Below are positions 24,671 to 34,541 of a stretch of DNA of 64,000 nucleotides, piece by piece. This stretch comes from CAYQTE01 sp964420285 (GTDB lineage: Bacteria > Planctomycetota > Phycisphaerae > Tepidisphaerales > Tepidisphaeraceae): positions 1-64,000 of the forward strand of contig CAYQTE010000018.1 of NCBI GenBank assembly GCA_964420285.1, written 5' to 3'. The notes under the pieces were generated by a model. That model ran no database searches, had not been told where the DNA came from, and was given only the letters and a program-made list of their open reading frames with translations. Within the stretch, counting starts at the first letter, position 1, and every line of letters starts with the position of its first letter. The translations under genes and the position numbers were made by a program.

Positions 24671-27000
24671 GCGTGTTCTCCAGAAGCATTAGCCGGTGAC
24701 GCCACCCCTAGGGTTTTCACGTGCCGCGCCGAGACTTGCGACTGCAACCACTCCAGGCCATTCGCGATGTAGGCGGGAATCTTCATATCCTTCGGGTCTT
24801 TGATTGAAATCAACTCCAGCGCAAGCTCGGCCTTTCCATCGGTTTTTAGGATGTCGAAAAAGGCCTTACTTAGAGCGACTGGATCAGTATGCAGCTCTAT
24901 AGCATCTTTCAACTGTCCAGCCATGCCGCCCGAATCCAGGGCTCGGAATAATTCAAGATTCTCAAATGCCATTGCGTCCTCAAAAGTGGTGGCGAGTGCC
25001 TCAACTGCGTTGCCTTGGCCATCTCGCGGCAGGGCGATTGGAATTTGATATGCGACCCGAACAGCAAAGGAGGGAATGTCGGCGTATTGCTTTGCCTTCG
25101 CATCTTCTGACAGATTCAATAGCTCGTCCAGGCTACTGTTGATGGGGTGCCATGTCTTGAGGGTCTCATTCCCGGTAATCTGATTGGCACCACGGCTCGG
25201 TGGTACTGCTGGATGGCGACCTAAAGGCGATCTCGAATCAAGGTCCGCAATTATGAGCGTGATGAGCCCCAGATGCTCGATAAGTCGGCGAAGTCTATGT
25301 GCGTGACTGCCGCCGATTTCGAGTAACGTCAGATAACAGCGGCCAAGGTCTGGGAAGTGCGTCCGTATGAAATGGGGCACCAGTATTCGCTCGGCCGACC
25401 CCTCGATCAGAATTGCGGCATCAGCAAAGAAGAGGTCGCAATGAGCCGCACGAAGGTACCTTGTGGCGAATTGTTCAGTCTGATCGTCTGATCCAAATAC
25501 CTCCGAGAGATTAACCACGGCCGATGTTGGAACTCCGCCTGGTGCCTTGGGTGGCAACCGGCGAAAATAGCGTAGGGAAGAAAAGTTGCATTCATGCGCG
25601 ATATGGCTGGAATGAGTGCTCACAATCAACTGCGTTCGCAGTGCGGGTTTGTCCTTCAGATCAGGATGATTGCGAAGGACTGCATACGCCTGATTGATGA
25701 AGACCTGTTGGACCTGGCAGTGAAGATGTGCTTCTGGCTCCTCGATAAGTACCAAGTGTAAAGGCGGCGGAAAGGGCTTTTCGGCTGCGTTGTCGCGCAG
25801 GCCGGCCTTGCCGGCCTTTCCGACCCGCATCCAGGCATCTCGAAATGCCATCAGCTTGAAGACCATCGAAATAAGGTTCTGATATCCAAGGCCGTTGTAT
25901 TCTTCCGGCAACCTTAGTGGAACACTGGGCGACGTGGAATTTCCTTGGGCGACTTCGTACTGGACTGCGGCATTGTGATTCAATCCGTCGGTTGGTCGAA
26001 TTCTCGTGGCAATCTTGAGCCTTGGATCCGTAAGGCCAGGGTAATTTAGTGTTTCTAGCTCGTGAATCGCCGCTGAAAACCCAGTCGAGAGGCGGTCATC
26101 AAAGACTTTCTGGGCGCTTTCTATGGCCTGAAGGGCGGCCAGATCGGCGGCTTCGGGAAACTCGGAGGGGTCAAGATGTTTTGCGTAGTAGGACCGGAGT
26201 TGCTCTGACAGCTTGCGACTTTCATTTGATGATTGGCCGTCGTGGCCATCAATATCGGCGCGTTCACCACCGGAATCAGCTAATCCTCTTTGAGCGGCGA
26301 TCTCATTTATGCAGATAAGACGATTTAGAGGGTTGCCTTCAATGGGGTCACTACCGGTCGGGAGTGGCTGAGGTTTGGCGATACCATGTGTGGGTTCCAC
26401 CCGCCGTGTTGGATCAAGCAGATAGGTGCGAAGAGTGAACATGGACCGCAACTTGCGATCCAAAAAAGTCCGCATATTCTCGGGCCAAAGGGCGAGCGTG
26501 TACTGGTGGCCGCTCTCGCCTGCGGCTGCGCCGGCCTGCCTCGTATCTTTGGCCGCGTTGATTGCAGTCAAATACTCCTTCTGCAAGTCGGAAATGTCCT
26601 TGGGCTCATATCGAAGCCGCACTCCCAACAAGCCGCCGGACCAGTCCAATGTTGGCAGAATATCGCGTACGTAGTGTATCTCGTCCGTTTCGACCTGCAG
26701 CCAAACGTCGAGGGCGGGGAGAACTGGGTCCCAAGCGGCGGATGTAGGAGCGAGAGCGTTGGTTTGATGCGCCTGTGTTTCCCATTCGGCGCCAATACGA
26801 TCAATGGTGGCCCAACGCGAGAGCGTAAAGTCGTTGGTCGTGAAACCACCATGTGTGACCAAAAAACAACCCAACGCAACCATAGCTGACGTCTTGCCGC
26901 TGTTGTTTGCGCCGACGAGAAGAGTCGTGCTTTCGCTGAAATCGATTCGTATTGATTCCAGTTTGCGAAAATTCTGCACCTCGATAAAGCTTATGCGCAT
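24667..27000 (-). CDS. gajA: OLD-family ATPase-TOPRIM nuclease, Gabija GajA-type
   Basis: A 777-residue class 2 OLD nuclease. The ABC-type ATPase has LVGANNSGKTSAM at the N-terminus, LVLIEEPEAHLH as the signature and Walker B region near 420, and STHSSHIAH as the H-loop. The TOPRIM domain follows with ILIEGSAERILVPHF and LIIADLDSR, holding the acidic metal ligands. It would nick or cut phage DNA when nucleotide levels fall. The start ATG lies 9 nt after the Res stop, so it continues the type III operon. It is longer than typical GajA (about 580 residues), with an extra insertion in the ATPase half. Confidence 0.75.
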   Translation of the reverse strand: MRISFIEVQNFRKLESIRIDFSESTTLLVGANNSGKTSAMVALGCFLVTHGGFTTNDFTLSRWATIDRIGAEWETQAHQTNALAPTSAAWDPVLPALDVWLQVETDEIHYVRDILPTLDWSGGLLGVRLRYEPKDISDLQKEYLTAINAAKDTRQAGAAAGESGHQYTLALWPENMRTFLDRKLRSMFTLRTYLLDPTRRVEPTHGIAKPQPLPTGSDPIEGNPLNRLICINEIAAQRGLADSGGERADIDGHDGQSSNESRKLSEQLRSYYAKHLDPSEFPEAADLAALQAIESAQKVFDDRLSTGFSAAIHELETLNYPGLTDPRLKIATRIRPTDGLNHNAAVQYEVAQGNSTSPSVPLRLPEEYNGLGYQNLISMVFKLMAFRDAWMRVGKAGKAGLRDNAAEKPFPPPLHLVLIEEPEAHLHCQVQQVFINQAYAVLRNHPDLKDKPALRTQLIVSTHSSHIAHECNFSSLRYFRRLPPKAPGGVPTSAVVNLSEVFGSDDQTEQFATRYLRAAHCDLFFADAAILIEGSAERILVPHFIRTHFPDLGRCYLTLLEIGGSHAHRLRRLIEHLGLITLIIADLDSRSPLGRHPAVPPSRGANQITGNETLKTWHPINSSLDELLNLSEDAKAKQYADIPSFAVRVAYQIPIALPRDGQGNAVEALATTFEDAMAFENLELFRALDSGGMAGQLKDAIELHTDPVALSKAFFDILKTDGKAELALELISIKDPKDMKIPAYIANGLEWLQSQVSARHVKTLGVASPANASGEHA

Positions 27001-27009
27001 TTGTTTGCC

Positions 27010-29991
27010 TTAAGGTGGGGATTTGTCGACGCGAGCCATCAGGTCGTCGATGTTTCTGGCCGGCAGGAATCGCGCGGGGTTGTCCATGACGGCGATCGCC
27101 TTGAAGTGGGCTTTGCCGCACTCGATTTTACCGCTTTCTCGGTCGCGGAGGTCGTCGGTGAAAAGGCTGCTCTTGGTCTCGACCACGAAATAGAGGCGCT
27201 CTGCGCCATCCTTCTGAACCAGCACAGCCCAGTCGGGGTTGTAGGTGCCAAGCGGTGTCGGGACTTTGAACCATGCCGGGAGTTTGGCGTAGACCTTTAC
27301 GGCGCTGTTCAATTCCAGTTGTTCCGCAAAGCTCTGTTCGACGCCTGATCCGTAAACGACCTGCTCATAAACGGATTTGTTGGCGGGCAGCATGCTCTTG
27401 AGATAGCCGGTCAATTCCTCCGTTTCGAATAGTTCCTGGGCGTAATAGAACTCGTCGCCGATGCGCTGATATTTGATGCCGTCCACGAGTGCGAGGCGCT
27501 TGGTGCGGTTGATAGATTCGGACGCAAGCTCGATAAATTGCTGAGGATTCCGCTTGAAGTCGTCCAGTCGATCGCTATCTGTCAGAATGCGCACGAGGCT
27601 GCGGCGGGTAAGTTGGGTTTTGTCCTGGAGGTCGGTCAATAGGTCGGGCAGTTCGATGTCCGCCTCGTCGAGAATGACCGGCGCGGTGGCGGCGGTCTGA
27701 TCGGTCGAAACGCCCGCGCGCCCAATCGCCAAGTCGGCTTTGCGAATCTGAACGCGGGTTTTGCTGACTGGCGGGGACTTTTCGATGGCCTTGGTGCAGT
27801 CTTGCAAGAGCTTCTCGTTGTCGAATTGCACGCGATACGTGGTCTGGTGTTTGATGCGATTCCAAAGCTGCCGAAATTCCTCGCTGTGCAAGACGGCCTG
27901 GCGAGTCTTGATCTGCCGCCGTTCGTCGGCGTTCTTGATGTCCAGCCTTCCCGCCAACTTGCGGAGCACTTCACTGACCTGGGGCAGGTGAGCGGCAAAC
28001 GGTTCGGGCAGTTGCAAGGTGCCGGCTTTGAGTGCCTTCCTTAATGAATCCTGCACCCTACCCTTCGCGTCCAGAAAGCCATGTTCCTTGAGATGGGTCC
28101 AAATGGCTTCGGATTGCTTCACGCCCAGAGCCGCAGTCTGGCCGGCCGCGTCCTTGACCGGGATGGAGGCAAATTGGTGTTTCTCCACGATGCCGAATCT
28201 GATGCCGGTGTCGTCCTCGATTTCCTTTTGCAGGCCGGCCGCAAATTGCTCGTATCCTTCCGTGGCGATGACGGTGAGCGTGTTGATTTCAAAGCCGCGC
28301 AGGCGATCACCTTGCTGGTTCACGCAAAGGCGCAGGCCACGGCCGATGGTCTGGCGGCGCTGGCGCTCGCTGCCCATTTCGCGGAGGGCGCAAATCTGGA
28401 AGACGTTGGGATTGTCCCAGCCTTCGCGAAGCGCTGAGTGGGAGAAGATGAACTTCAGCTTGGTGTCAAAACTGAGCAGCTTTTCCTTGTCACGCATGAT
28501 GAGGCTGTAGGCTCGTTCGGCGTTCTCACGGTTTCCCTGATTGTTCTCGGTCGTGTCCGTCCAATTGCCTTTTTTGTCGATGGAAAAGTAACCGTCGTGA
28601 ACCTCGGTGGCGTCGGATTGCAAATCCACATCGTTGAAAAGCGTGTGGTACTTGGGCTTGGCGGCGGCGCCGCGGTACTCCTCCTCGAACATGACCGCGA
28701 ATTTGCCCTTCACTTGGGCGCCATCGGCGGCGTAGCTGCGATAATGTTCGACGACGTCGATGAAAAAGAGGCTGAGCACCTTAATGCCCTGTGGCCGTAG
28801 GCGTAGTTCCTTGTCCAAGTGTTCTTCGATGGTGCGCCGGATCATGAGTCGCTGGAACGCGTCAGTATCCACGTCGTCCACGGCCTCACCGATGCGAAGG
28901 CGTTTTTCCAGGTTGCTCAATTCCAGATACTCATCGCCTTCCTTGCAGCCGATATTTTGCACAAGATGATTGGCATAGATGTCGCGGCCGGTCAATTGTT
29001 GGAGGTCGTCGCCGGGATGGACGGTCACCGGCTCGCGCCGCACGTCGTGGTCGTGCTGCACGTCGAGTTCGACCTTCGCCGTGAACGTCCCGCGTTTATT
29101 GCTGGTGGAGAGCAGCTTCACATAGCCCTTGTTATGGCCGGCTTCCACTTCCAGGGACGCGACTTCGATCTGTTTCACCAGCTTGCGCTCATACGCATCC
29201 ACGGCGTCGAGGCGGTAAACCATGTGGTGCTTTTCCGCATGGGTGGCGGAATAGCGCAAGGTGCATAGCGGATTCATCTCGCCCAGCGCCTGCTTTCCCC
29301 TGCCCTCCAGGCCGCCGTCTACGCTCTGCGGCTCGTCGACGATCAGGATGGGCCGCGTGGCTTTGATCAGGTCGATGGGTTTCTCGTCGCCGGTTTTCTC
29401 GCTGGCCTTGTAGAGGTTATTGACGTCCTTCTTGTTGATCGCGCCCACGGTCACGACCATGATCTGGATGTTGGGACTGGTGGCAAAGTTCCTCACTTGG
29501 CCGAGCTTGCTTGAGTCATAGAGGAAGAACTCAAAGGGCGCATTGGCGTAAAGGGCGCGGAAGTGCTCCTCGGTGATTTGGAGCGTTTTGTAGACGCCTT
29601 CTTTGATCGCGACGGATGGAACCACGATGACGAATTTCGTGAATCCGTAGCGACGGTTCAACTCAAAGATCGAGCGCAGGTAGACGTAGGTCTTCCCGGT
29701 CCCGGTCTCCATTTCCACGGTGAAATCCCCGGACGCCAAGGATGCCGAAGGGCGCAGGCCGTTGCGGAGTTGAATATTTTCCAGATTGGCCAGCAGTTCG
29801 TCATCGAGCAAAGTCAGGCGATTGCCGATGCCCAGATCGTTTTCGGCGAAGCTCAGCCGCGCCTGGGGATCGTTTACATCGCGCACGACGGTGAACTCGG
29901 TCCGGCAGATTTCCTGGCCGCGGAACAAATCGCACACCGCCTCGATGGCGTCGTGCTGGTAGTCCAGGTCTGGTTCAAAATGCAATTTCAC
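27010..29991 (-). CDS. res: Type III restriction subunit Res
   Basis: A 993-residue helicase-nuclease, the restriction part of a type III system. METGTGKTYVYLRSIFEL near residue 95 is motif I, IVDEPQSVDGG the DEAD-like motif II, and REGWDNPNVFQICALREMG with TIGRGLR are motifs V and VI. Near the C-terminus, GTYNPDWAVLVQ and YFVVETKSS form the PD-(D/E)XK nuclease core. The GTG at 29991 is the start: GGAGG lies 7 nt upstream and the codon overlaps the stop of the preceding gene (GTGA). The enzyme would translocate and cut unmodified DNA together with the Mod protein. Confidence 0.9.
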   Translation of the reverse strand: MKLHFEPDLDYQHDAIEAVCDLFRGQEICRTEFTVVRDVNDPQARLSFAENDLGIGNRLTLLDDELLANLENIQLRNGLRPSASLASGDFTVEMETGTGKTYVYLRSIFELNRRYGFTKFVIVVPSVAIKEGVYKTLQITEEHFRALYANAPFEFFLYDSSKLGQVRNFATSPNIQIMVVTVGAINKKDVNNLYKASEKTGDEKPIDLIKATRPILIVDEPQSVDGGLEGRGKQALGEMNPLCTLRYSATHAEKHHMVYRLDAVDAYERKLVKQIEVASLEVEAGHNKGYVKLLSTSNKRGTFTAKVELDVQHDHDVRREPVTVHPGDDLQQLTGRDIYANHLVQNIGCKEGDEYLELSNLEKRLRIGEAVDDVDTDAFQRLMIRRTIEEHLDKELRLRPQGIKVLSLFFIDVVEHYRSYAADGAQVKGKFAVMFEEEYRGAAAKPKYHTLFNDVDLQSDATEVHDGYFSIDKKGNWTDTTENNQGNRENAERAYSLIMRDKEKLLSFDTKLKFIFSHSALREGWDNPNVFQICALREMGSERQRRQTIGRGLRLCVNQQGDRLRGFEINTLTVIATEGYEQFAAGLQKEIEDDTGIRFGIVEKHQFASIPVKDAAGQTAALGVKQSEAIWTHLKEHGFLDAKGRVQDSLRKALKAGTLQLPEPFAAHLPQVSEVLRKLAGRLDIKNADERRQIKTRQAVLHSEEFRQLWNRIKHQTTYRVQFDNEKLLQDCTKAIEKSPPVSKTRVQIRKADLAIGRAGVSTDQTAATAPVILDEADIELPDLLTDLQDKTQLTRRSLVRILTDSDRLDDFKRNPQQFIELASESINRTKRLALVDGIKYQRIGDEFYYAQELFETEELTGYLKSMLPANKSVYEQVVYGSGVEQSFAEQLELNSAVKVYAKLPAWFKVPTPLGTYNPDWAVLVQKDGAERLYFVVETKSSLFTDDLRDRESGKIECGKAHFKAIAVMDNPARFLPARNIDDLMARVDKSPP

Positions 29992-31859
29992 TTCTTGCCT
30001 CCCGCCGTTGCCCGATACGCCTGCTGCGGATGAGCCGGGCTGTCGGGGAAGACAAATTCCAACTCGCCATCTCGCACCATGGGCGTGAGTTGAGTACGTG
30101 TCACATAAACCTGCTGACGGCCAAGGTAGCGTGCAATCTGCTCTGCCTTTAACGGTTTCCAGGCGCATAGGTCGCGAACGACGTGCCTGATCGTGGCCAA
30201 ACTTGCCCGTTCGCCCAGATTCCTTATCGCCTCGGCAATGGCTGGGGGCAATTCATCCAACCCCTGCGCTTCGGCCTTAAACGCAGGGGTTAACCCCTGC
30301 GCTTGTGAGCTAAGCGCAGGGGTTGACCCCTGTTCTTGCGCCGCAATAGCGGGAGTTCCGGCCGCGGTGCCCACCACTCGCTGGGTCGGCACGTAGAAAG
30401 TCCCCACGCTTTTGCCCTTTTGCTCCAGAAGTCCCAAATCCCGCAACCGCCGGAGGTGGCCGCTGGCAACCAGCGTCTCCACCCGGTTGATGTCCCGATA
30501 GGCGGAGTTGTTGATCGCCCCAAGTTCGCGCGCAAATACGACCGCCTTCTGCTCGTCCTCGGTCAGTTCCATTGCGGCGAATTGCCCCAGCCACCGCACA
30601 TCCTCTTCGTTGAGAAAGTGGTGGAACAGGAACGTGACTACGAAACAGTCCTTTTCCCGATCCGACTCAAACGTCGGCGGCGTCAGATTCGCCTGAGCCA
30701 TCGACTCACGCATCGCCCGAATACCGCTGCCTTTTGTTTCGGCGTATCGCGTCTCATGCAGCACGGCCGCGATCTTCTCGTTGCGTGTGACCGACCCCGG
30801 CTCGCCCAGACGCTCGTCGGGAACCAGCGAATGCCCCGGATTGCGAATCTCCAGGCGGTTGGCGTAGCGGATGATCTGCACGGCCGACTTCTGCCGGTAG
30901 CTGCGGTGCATCACGGCGTTGACCAGGGCTTCGCGGATGGCCGTGCGCGGGACAAGCGGAACATCCTGTCGGCGGACGCTGTTGGCCGGCAAGTGAAACG
31001 CCTTGGGAATGTCGTCCAAGACGGCATTAAGCGCTCGTGGCAATGCCAGCATGATCGGGTCCAGAATTTCGACGGTGTCGAACCGGCTGTCCGGATTGCG
31101 CACCCACTCCCGTCCTGGAACGCGGATATAGTCCAGCCGCATTAGTGGAAACAGTCGGCGGATCGTTGTTCGCTTGCCGAAGAGCAAAACCCCCGCGATC
31201 GTCGGCAGCAGTTTGCCATCGCGCCGATCCGCACAGCACAGGCTCAGGAGCAACTCATCGTCGGCATATCCCAATTCGGGCGCATTGGGATTGGCCTCCG
31301 CCCGAATGCGCCGATACTCTGCGATGGCTGCGGGGTCCAAATCCTCCAGCGCACAATTCTCGACCACGCTCTCGTCGAAGCTGCGATGGTCGCGTCCCTG
31401 AAACAGCACTTGAAGGTCATCATCCGTGCAAACCTGGTCGGTTGAGCCAATCCGCCGATATGCCCCGCGCGGCAGACCCTTGGCCTTGAAATACACGGGT
31501 TTGTCATGGGCCGGTGCCTCGGCCACCTGAACCACCAGCACGACCTTCCCATCCGGGCGAACCTCCCGCTCAATCTGCGGCCGCACGATCACGTTGAATA
31601 TCCCGGCACACTGCCCCGCCAAGTCGGCCTGCACCTTGTCGGGATTCGGCACTCCGACGACTTCATAGCACGGAAACAGCGAATCGGGCATGAGCCGCAC
31701 GCCCAACAGGATGTATCCGCCGCCGCGTCCCGGTTCATTGGACATGGCGCAAACCGTTTCCAGCAGTGAGGCGCCCACCTCCTGTGAAGCCTTGGCCTCG
31801 ATCTCGACGGTTTCATCCCCGTCGCTGAGGCTCTTGAATAGTTCATCGAAGGTCATCAT
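29988..31859 (-). CDS. AlbA_2 domain and HATPase-like protein within the type III operon
   Basis: A 623-residue protein with an N-terminal AlbA_2 (Schlafen-type) domain: ETVEIEAKASQEVG, GGGYILLGV and AYRRIGSTDQVCT. Residues 290-420 match the HATPase_c_4 domain of such proteins (PLVPRTAIREALVNAVMHRSYR, LEIRNPGHSL, then TRYAETKGSGIRAM). The C-terminal part has winged-helix segments. Such proteins are known as putative transcriptional regulators or RNA-binding defence genes. Here the gene sits between mod and res, which is unusual. Residues 501-534 are three 11-residue repeats encoded by a hairpin-forming DNA repeat. Confidence 0.75.
   Translation of the reverse strand: MMTFDELFKSLSDGDETVEIEAKASQEVGASLLETVCAMSNEPGRGGGYILLGVRLMPDSLFPCYEVVGVPNPDKVQADLAGQCAGIFNVIVRPQIEREVRPDGKVVLVVQVAEAPAHDKPVYFKAKGLPRGAYRRIGSTDQVCTDDDLQVLFQGRDHRSFDESVVENCALEDLDPAAIAEYRRIRAEANPNAPELGYADDELLLSLCCADRRDGKLLPTIAGVLLFGKRTTIRRLFPLMRLDYIRVPGREWVRNPDSRFDTVEILDPIMLALPRALNAVLDDIPKAFHLPANSVRRQDVPLVPRTAIREALVNAVMHRSYRQKSAVQIIRYANRLEIRNPGHSLVPDERLGEPGSVTRNEKIAAVLHETRYAETKGSGIRAMRESMAQANLTPPTFESDREKDCFVVTFLFHHFLNEEDVRWLGQFAAMELTEDEQKAVVFARELGAINNSAYRDINRVETLVASGHLRRLRDLGLLEQKGKSVGTFYVPTQRVVGTAAGTPAIAAQEQGSTPALSSQAQGLTPAFKAEAQGLDELPPAIAEAIRNLGERASLATIRHVVRDLCAWKPLKAEQIARYLGRQQVYVTRTQLTPMVRDGELEFVFPDSPAHPQQAYRATAGGKK
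30259..30357. repeat. Three tandem 33-bp hairpin repeats inside the AlbA_2 gene
   Basis: Units 30259-30291 and 30292-30324 each have perfect 10-bp arms AACCCCTGCG / CGCAGGGGTT around a 13-nt loop. Their junction makes the 20-bp palindrome CGCAGGGGTTAACCCCTGCG (30282-30301). A third degenerate unit is at 30325-30357. Each unit is 11 codons, so the frame is kept and an 11-residue peptide is repeated (TPALSSQAQGL and variants). It may be an inserted palindromic element. Confidence 0.8.
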
Positions 31860-31888
31860 CTTGTTCGGCTCCGCCGCACCATACAGTT

Positions 31889-33772
31889 CTACAGGCTTCT
31901 GACGTTGTCCAGTCCGTTCTGCTGGAGGATCGCCGTCATGTTGGTTTTGGCCACGTCGTCGGCAAAGGCGCTGTCGCGGAAGACCATGGTGATGTCGCCG
32001 GCCGTGGCCAGTTGCTTGTGCCAGGCGACGATGCCCAGGCCAAGCGGTTCCACCTCGGCCGTGGCGATCTTCTCAGCGAGGCAGACGAGCAGCGTGCCGG
32101 CGCCGATACTGTGGACGGTCTTCTTGGCGATGGTCTTTTGTTCGATAGGCACGGTCAGATCGAGGCCAAGTTTGAGGAGCAACTCAAAAAGGATGTCCGA
32201 TTCGGTGCGACCCGTCTTGAGGTGTTCAACGGACTGCGCAAGCGTAGTCGGGATATCATTGCGATCCGGCTCCCACGCTTGGATGTTGCTGGATGCGAGC
32301 TTAAACACGCGGAATCCAAGATCACCCTTGAACAGCGGCTTTGCTTCGCCGGCTTTCTTACCCGCTCGGCGCAATCGCTCCTTTGTCAACTCGGCAATGG
32401 ACTCAAACCCAGCCTTTCGAGCTTCTGATTCTGGCGGGGTCGTTTCCGGTAACTGCACCAAAATAAACCGGCGTTTTCCTGAATCTGACGCATTAAGCGC
32501 ATAAGTTGCGTGGCCCGTCGTTCCCGATCCCGCGAAGAAGTCGAGGACGAGCGATTCTGGTAGCGAGCCAAGCCGAATTAATTCTTCGATCAGCCCGACG
32601 GGCTTCGGGCTTTCAAAGATTGTGGGGTTCTCAAATAGCTCCCGCATCTCGTTGGAGCCGCTGGTGTTGAGAGGAACGAAGTCCCAAATTGAGGGGTACG
32701 TGACACCCTCCTTAACGTCGCAGAGAAATCGCTTGAGTTTCGGCTTACCACGACCATCCTCTCCAAAGAACAATTCATTGTTTGCCTGGAGCCGATCAAT
32801 GGTCTCTTTTGAGAAACGCCAGTTACCGTTGTTGCCAGGGTAATGTTCTTCTTTCGTAACGGGGTTAACGATGGGAAAGTACAATGATTTGACAAATCGG
32901 CCGCCCTTCACATTGGCCATGAGATCGCCAGCCGCCCACGGCCCTTTGGGGTGGTTGTCGGGGTTTTGGTATCGGTCAACCTGACTTTCCGACCTTTCGC
33001 GCAGCCGAAGCCGCATGGACGCCGCATCTTTCGCATAGCACAAAATGTAGTCGTGGTTTGCGCCAATGATCTTGTCGTTGGGCGGAGTGCTGCGTTTTCT
33101 CCATATGATCTGAACAACGAAATTCTCTTCGCCGAACACCTCAGCGCACAGCTTCCGAAGATTGTCCAGTTCGCCGTCGTCAATGCTGATAAAAATTACG
33201 CCGTCGCTCGACATCAGACTCCGGGCCAACTTTAGCCGCGGGTACATCATGTTGAGCCACTCAGTGTGGAATCGGCCGGATGTGTCAGGATTGCTGGAAA
33301 CTTTTCGGCCATCGGAGTCAGTTTGGCCGGTAAGCATGAGATAGTTCTTGATGTTGTCTTGAAAATCGTCGGGATAGACGAAATCACTGCCGGTATTGTA
33401 TGGCGGGTCGATGTAAATGACCTTGACCTTGCCCGCGTAGGACTTCTGGAGCAGTTTGAGGACTTCGAGGTTGTCGCCCTCTATCATCAAATTCTGAGTG
33501 GTGTCCCAATCAACGCTTTCCTTTGGGCATGGGCGAAGCGTGCCAATGGAGGGCGTCAGCGCGAGTTGCCGCGCGCGCCGCTTGCCGTGCCAGTTGAGGC
33601 CGTACTTCTCTTCCCGCTCGACTACGTCGCCGCCGAGCAGTTGCTTGAGCACGTCAAAGTCCAGATTTCCATCGGTGAGCGCCTCGGGGAACAATGCCTT
33701 GAGTTGCTGGATGTTTTCAGCAACGACATTGGCCGACTTGGCCTCGGGGTCTGCTGCGGTAATCTTCTGCAT
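31889..33772 (-). CDS. mod: Type III DNA methyltransferase Mod
   Basis: A 627-residue N6-adenine methyltransferase of the beta class. The catalytic DPPYNTG lies near residue 122, followed by TRD-like sequence and, near 410, the SAM-binding LVLDFFAGSGTTGHA. The order (motif IV before I) is the type III and beta arrangement. It modifies the recognition site and provides specificity for Res. The ATG at 33772 has AAGGA 8 nt upstream. The stop is 29 nt before the AlbA_2 gene. The C-terminal part holds a region after LKTGRTESDILFELLLKLGLDL typical of Mod. Confidence 0.9.
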   Translation of the reverse strand: MQKITAADPEAKSANVVAENIQQLKALFPEALTDGNLDFDVLKQLLGGDVVEREEKYGLNWHGKRRARQLALTPSIGTLRPCPKESVDWDTTQNLMIEGDNLEVLKLLQKSYAGKVKVIYIDPPYNTGSDFVYPDDFQDNIKNYLMLTGQTDSDGRKVSSNPDTSGRFHTEWLNMMYPRLKLARSLMSSDGVIFISIDDGELDNLRKLCAEVFGEENFVVQIIWRKRSTPPNDKIIGANHDYILCYAKDAASMRLRLRERSESQVDRYQNPDNHPKGPWAAGDLMANVKGGRFVKSLYFPIVNPVTKEEHYPGNNGNWRFSKETIDRLQANNELFFGEDGRGKPKLKRFLCDVKEGVTYPSIWDFVPLNTSGSNEMRELFENPTIFESPKPVGLIEELIRLGSLPESLVLDFFAGSGTTGHATYALNASDSGKRRFILVQLPETTPPESEARKAGFESIAELTKERLRRAGKKAGEAKPLFKGDLGFRVFKLASSNIQAWEPDRNDIPTTLAQSVEHLKTGRTESDILFELLLKLGLDLTVPIEQKTIAKKTVHSIGAGTLLVCLAEKIATAEVEPLGLGIVAWHKQLATAGDITMVFRDSAFADDVAKTNMTAILQQNGLDNVRSL

Positions 33773-33782
33773 CTTCTTATCC

Positions 33783-34541
33783 TTAGAGCGTTTTTGCGGT
33801 GGCCGCAAGTTCGGCTTCCAGCCGTTTGATTTCCAGATTCAGCGTGACGCGGCGATTAACCTGTTTCTCCTTCATTGCCTGAGTCCGAAGGGTCGCTATT
33901 TCCCGCCGTAATCGGGCGTGCTGATCCAGGCCTTCGCGCTGGGCTGCGGATCGTTCAGCGGTGGCGGGCGGCTCAAAGGCGCCCGAAATTGTCGAGGCTT
34001 CCAGAGCGACGACGCGGTCGATCCAGCCCTGATAGAGCGCGAACAAATCGCGCATCGGCAATCCCGACAGCGACAGGCCGGCAAAGAACGAACGCTCCAG
34101 GGCGTTCGGGCTGTCGGGCCTGAAGGGCGCGGTTCGCCGTAACTCCTCGATGACAACCGCACCGTGCTGCCCTTGGGACCAGCGTTTATGGGTCAAGGAT
34201 ATCGTCGCGGAATCGCCATTTACGGCGATCAGAAAGACCGGATACGGGATGGAGCGATGGATCAACTCCACAAGGCGCGCCTGCTTGGTGGCGGTGCGGA
34301 GAGTGGCGGCCAGCACGGCGATTTCCAGATATTCGCGCGTGAGGTCGCGGAAGATCGGCACGCCGATGTTGGTGGGCTTGAGCGCGGCGATCCAGGACAG
34401 CTCGTCTATGCCATCCTGAATCTGGCGTTTGTCGGCGGCGGTTGGGGCGCCCTGTTCCAGAAGAAGTTTCTTGGGGACGCGCTGATCCAAACGGGCGCTG
34501 GCGGGCAGGCCAAGTGCTTCAATGATGGGCGCGTAGATCAT
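33783..34541 (-). CDS. DUF4391 family protein
   Basis: A 252-residue protein of the DUF4391 family, which is regularly coded next to SNF2-type helicases and type III or BREX-like methyltransferases. Its function is unknown. The N-terminal part has ALKPTNIGVPIF and TREYLEIAVL, and the middle carries SIPYPVFLIAV. The last 70 residues look like a coiled coil (REIATLRTQAMKEKQ, then LEIKRLEAELAA). It is coupled at both ends: ATGA overlap with the helicase, 10 nt to mod. It may bridge the helicase and the methyltransferase. Confidence 0.8.
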   Translation of the reverse strand: MIYAPIIEALGLPASARLDQRVPKKLLLEQGAPTAADKRQIQDGIDELSWIAALKPTNIGVPIFRDLTREYLEIAVLAATLRTATKQARLVELIHRSIPYPVFLIAVNGDSATISLTHKRWSQGQHGAVVIEELRRTAPFRPDSPNALERSFFAGLSLSGLPMRDLFALYQGWIDRVVALEASTISGAFEPPATAERSAAQREGLDQHARLRREIATLRTQAMKEKQVNRRVTLNLEIKRLEAELAATAKTL

